Origin: Galaxea fascicularis
Taxonomy: Eukaryota > Cnidaria > Anthozoa > Scleractinia > Euphylliidae
DNA: 64,000 nucleotides
Reading direction: 5' to 3'
Assembly (NCBI GenBank): GCA_948470475.1
Contig: OX419342.1
Coordinates: 5,998,052 to 6,062,051 of the forward strand
This document shows positions 60,452 to 64,000 of this stretch, piece by piece. The notes under the pieces were generated by a model that was given only the letters and a program-made list of their open reading frames with translations, was not told where the DNA came from and searched no databases. The translations under genes were made by a program, and so were the position numbers. Every line of letters begins with the position of its first letter. The stretch's first letter is position 1.

Positions 60452-60609
60452 CTTGGAATATTTGAGCCCGTGAACAACATATTCTGCGGTGAATTTCAAA
60501 ATCGGTATGTTTGTTGTGTAGCGGGGATCGTACTGTCGAAGCCGTAATCAAAATGGCGGATTTAAGGTGACCATCAAAAAAGGAAAGATAACCAAATAAA
60601 ACGGAGGTC
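60452..60609. promoter_or_regulatory. Bidirectional SYMPK/ARL2 promoter region
   Basis: Only 158 bp separate the two start codons. AAGATGGCGGC overlaps the SYMPK ATG (- strand, about 60443-60453), and AAAATGGCGGA lies at 60550-60560 (+ strand). Both resemble the YY1 core found near starts of TATA-less housekeeping genes. No TATA box is evident. Both 5' UTRs must be short or overlapping. Confidence 0.75.
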
Positions 60610-63600
60610 ATGGGGCTCTTAACCATCTTAAAGAAGATGAAGCAAAAGGAAAAGGAGATGAGAATTTTAATGTTGTATCCTTTTGGAATTCCTATTTCAG
60701 TATCTGTATTGTTGAAATCAAGCCCTAGCTTAGCTAAATTGATTTGGTGAATCCTTGACTCGACTGACAGAGGCCTTGATAACGCCGGTAAAACAACAAT
60801 ATTGAAGAAGTTTAACGGCGAAGATATCAACACAATAGAGCCCACTCTAGGATTTAATATCAAGACCCTTGAACACAAAGAGTAAGTAAGTTTAATTTGA
60901 TTAAGCTGAAAAGTATACAGCTTAAATAAATTAAGTTAACAGAATCAGTCGAGTATATACTCCAAGGGAATTAGACTCATATTTGCACTGTAATGTAACG
61001 GCATACGATTTGATTTCAGTGTGTTCAAAACGTTACCACTGAGTAAATGAGCTTGAAGGTTCATATGAATCATCTCTGTAGTGATGGCAGCATCTAACTT
61101 CCTTACCATGTCACTAGTTTGTCAATAATATACAATTATCCCCCGTAGGGGAGGTGGTGCTCTTTTCACCGACCCTCAGGGGGATAGTTGTTTTAGTATT
61201 TCCTGAATCAGCTTGATAAAAAATAAAATATGTCATTTAAGAGCTTTATTTACATTTTAATTGATTGACAGTTTAGACTGAGAGCAGTCTCTCTTTTGCT
61301 CTAAAAATTCTGTGTAACAAACGATATCGCATTCGTTCCACAGATTTAGAGCAAAAGAGAGACTGCTCGCCGTATAATTGACACTGTTTACAAATAATTT
61401 GGGGGACTTGATTTTGTTGCAAATTCAGTATGAAAATAATTTTTACCAACCAGTTAACACTGACAAGCCAAATTTCATTGCTTTCTTCTTGGTGTTTGCT
61501 GGTGCAGCCACTTCATTTATCCATAACATTTTGTCCTCCAAAGCTTTTGTGAAACAAGATGCCATTTTCACTCCCATCCCAAAACGATATTCTAAGTTAC
61601 AGGAAAATTGCTATCCACTGATTTGGTAAATTCTTATACAGGACATGAGAATACAGGAAATGATCACAGTGTAGGGCATGTTTTCTTTCTAGACAACTAT
61701 CAAAACTGTATCACCTTGCTTGCCTCTAGGTTTAAGCTCAACATTTGGGATGTTGGAGGGCAGAAGTCTCTCCGTTCATACTGGAGAAATTATTTTGAAA
61801 GCACAGATGGCTTGATTTGGGTTGTGGACAGTGCTGATAGAAGGAGACTCTGTGATTGTAAGGATGAACTAAAGGGACTTCTTCTAGAGGAGGTATCCTG
61901 CATGAGCTTTGTATTTTCCTTTTCAGAGATGTCTGCAAAATGTGGTCCCCCCACCCCCTCCCCCATGGATCGTTTCTTGGTTTGCACCCTCTCCCCCTAC
62001 CCCGCTGGAAATTCTAATTTAGCTCCACACTTTTCATTAAAAATGTTTTGCTTTTGCCACTGCCTCCCCCTTGGAATTTTTATTTACCATCTCTGGGGTG
62101 ATGGTGGTGGTGGTGGTGGGGGGGGGGGAGGGGAAGAGGGGGGAGGGGTATGCATATTTTCTGGAACAGCACAATACAGACCAACCATCCTTTGTCTAAG
62201 ATGAAAATCAGCATGCCCACCAAAAATGAAAGTTTTATTATGTTAAGGGCAAGTAACCATTCTGCAATCTTTACCAGGTACAATACAAATGCAAGAGCTA
62301 ATAATTATTTTTTCTTCATCTGTAAACTAGAGGCTTGCTGGTGCTACATTGTTAGTTTTTGCAAATAAGCAAGATCTTCCAGGTGCATTATCAGCTGAGG
62401 AGATTAGAGATGTGAGTCCTGCTTGTGTGCACTTTTTAATGCTTTAAATGCAAATAAATATGATTGTGAAGGACAATCTGGACATGACACAAACCATAAA
62501 ACATTTTTAACGTGTATTCCCTGTTCCTTTTATTGGAAGAATGTGGTTTGATAGAGACTGGCACCCTATAAACATGATAGGGTGCTTGTTGGACCTTTGA
62601 TGTAGCATTTAAATATAGTTTTGGGAAAGTTATTTGAACTTTGTCCTATGTTTCCAGTGTTTGACCTAATAGTAAATTATATGGTTCATTGGGCATGACT
62701 ATAACTGAAAATCATCAGGATGGAGCATGTGGAAGTACCAACCCAAAAGAATTACCCAGATTTTACAGGGCTTGAGACTAACTTTTCACCTTACTAGCCC
62801 AGTGGCTAGTGCACACGTTTGATTCACTAGCCAAACCAAATTTTTCACTAGCCAGACTTGTTTCATAGTTATTTTATTTTCCATCCTGTCAAGCAGTTTC
62901 AGTACCCATTTTCCCAACCACAATACTGACATGAAAGAACTGGACTTATCAGCTCATTAGAGTAGGTTTCTTGCGCGTTTTGAAGTGTTAAGATGAGTTT
63001 ATAAACACAGCAGTTTAAATACAAAAATTTTAATTTTACAGGGCTTGAACTAGAATGTCAAATAACTGCTAGTCTGTGTGTAGTTTGCAATATACCTAAA
63101 CAACTCAATAGTGCAAAATAAGTTTTCGCACCCTTGAGAAATTTGTCACGGAACCACAGTCAAAACGTTGCAGTGAGCAGCCAAAAACAGTGATTTTCCT
63201 TTGATTTTTATGACTTTATTTGCAAGTTGTAGACAAAGGCATCGATATCAAATAGCCATTATTCAAATCACAATGAGGTTTTTAATTTTTTGAAGTAATT
63301 GAAAGAAAAGCGTAAATGGCTTTTTTAAGCATGAAACGTTATCCCTAGACTTTCCTGACCTCATTTGCAGCAAAGAAGTTTGTTTTTCTTTCATCGCTTT
63401 CGTAAGGGAAAAAAGAACCGAAAAAGTCAACCGTGCTTTCGCTTTTTAGTAATCTAAAGTTCTTGCTTGAGGCAATAAATTATGAGCCGGTTACAAGTAT
63501 CTGATGTTTCAAATTCTGCATGCTTTGACTCAATTTTCCTTAGTCAGTGATTTCATCTGGTCCTCCAGTGCTGCAAAACCTACAGGCCAAAACGGAATTT

Positions 63601-63995
63601 TTATTAGTCGGTGGCTAGTTGGTTACCGTTAGTCTCGAGCCCTGCGAAAAGAAGGCTTGCAAACTTAGAACAAGGTATAGCAAATACAACGAACATATTA
63701 GACATCCATTGTATATGCATCGGTATTAAGCCGAACCTTCAATCCTGCACTGGGACTAGATATTCCACGGTAAAATCAAACGTGTGTAGTTTTAACAGAC
63801 GACGTACAAGTCACAAGTGGGACATGTAATATAATCCGTTGCTTGTGTGTTTCTTGATAGGCCCTTGATCTTGAATCCATCAAGACACATCATTGGAACA
63901 TCCAATGGTGCAGTGCGGTAACAGGAGAGAAGCTACTGGATGGCATAGACTGGATCATCTCGGACATCGCATCAAGAATCTTCACAATGGATTGA
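60610..63995 (+). CDS. ARL2: ARL2, ADP-ribosylation factor-like GTPase 2 (184 residues)
   Basis: Five GT-AG exons join in frame: 60610-60674, 60771-60881, 61730-61892, 62331-62411, 63861-63995 (stop TGA). The length equals human ARL2 exactly. Seen motifs: [17 protein letters not shown]-terminus, P-loop GLDNAGKT (23-30), switch [10 protein letters not shown] with Thr47, WDVGGQK with Gln70, NKQD (125-128) and CSAVTG (157-162). ARL2 binds GTP and works with cofactors C, D and E in tubulin folding, with BART/ARL2BP, and in mitochondria. Gly2 is present, but the family is reported as not usefully myristoylated. Nothing looks broken. Intron 4 carries an 880-bp repeat. Confidence 0.97.
61282..61368. 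repeat. Perfect 24-bp-arm hairpin in ARL2 intron 2
   Basis: GAGCAGTCTCTCTTTTGCTC at 61282 is mirrored exactly at 61345-61368. The loop is 39 bp. Confidence 0.75.
62098..62150 (+). repeat. G-rich low-complexity tract, ARL2 intron 3
   Basis: GGTGGTGGTGG runs into GGGGGGGGGG and GAGGGGAAG units. The false poly-Gly frame here continues ARL2 exon 3 past its donor. Confidence 0.8.
62766..63644. mobile_element. Large inverted-repeat element in ARL2 intron 4
   Basis: CAGGGCTTGAGACTAAC at the left is imperfectly mirrored by GTTAGTCTCGAGCCCTG at the right. CACTAGCC words cluster near the left end. Shorter relatives lie at 35455-35780 and 41910-41965. No transposase is present. Confidence 0.65.
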
Positions 63996-64000
63996 TCAGT

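Noticed and set aside
60396..60878. 160-codon - strand frame
   Set aside because: It is antisense to ARL2 exons 1-2 and overlaps SYMPK exon 1 in another frame.
61608..62204. 198-codon frame over ARL2 exon 3
   Set aside because: Only 61730-61892 is coding. The frame runs through the acceptor upstream and the donor and G-rich tract downstream.
1..64000. CRISPR array, bacterial operon or phage genes
   Set aside because: No array of regular spaced repeats, no ribosome-site-led gene runs; the spliced genes show a eukaryotic nuclear sequence.

Overview
The window is nuclear DNA of an intron-rich animal. The three recognisable genes resemble their human counterparts closely, introns are plentiful, and the spaces between exons are packed with short inverted-repeat elements and tRNA-derived SINEs. 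My best guess is an anthozoan cnidarian such as a stony coral; this is inferred from the overall look of proteins and repeats and is not proven.

Layout. (1) 1-3136: last six coding exons of a sorting nexin of the SNX5/6/32 group, + strand, cut by the left edge. (2) 3137-6980: repeats (a fold-back element, a tRNA-type SINE, a polypurine tract). (3) 6982-13134: an intronless gene resembling the bacterial DUF1444 (YtpQ) family, - strand, next to a 2,835-bp tandem duplication that carries a second, truncated copy of it. (4) 13135-33790: about 20 kb without a recognised conserved gene. It holds repeats, a dead LINE fragment, inverted-repeat elements, and a few exon-like open frames, including a possible two-exon 80-residue gene at 29023-29380. 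(5) 33793-60451: complete symplekin gene (SYMPK), - strand. I rebuilt it as 38 coding exons that join in frame into 1,189 residues. (6) 60610-63995: complete ARL2 gene, + strand, 5 exons, 184 residues.

SYMPK and ARL2 are divergent, with 158 bp between their start codons, so they probably share a bidirectional promoter. AAGATGGCGGC-type (YY1-like) motifs sit at the SYMPK start codon and between the genes. Symplekin scaffolds mRNA 3'-end processing, ARL2 is a small GTPase of tubulin folding and mitochondria, and SNX6 belongs to endosomal retrieval. These are unrelated housekeeping jobs, so the neighbourhood is not an operon-like system.

The least ordinary items are the DUF1444-like gene with its apparently perfect tandem partial duplication, the SR-rich acidic tail of symplekin, the candidate small genes of region 4, and an intronic hairpin carrying six AGGTCA half-sites.
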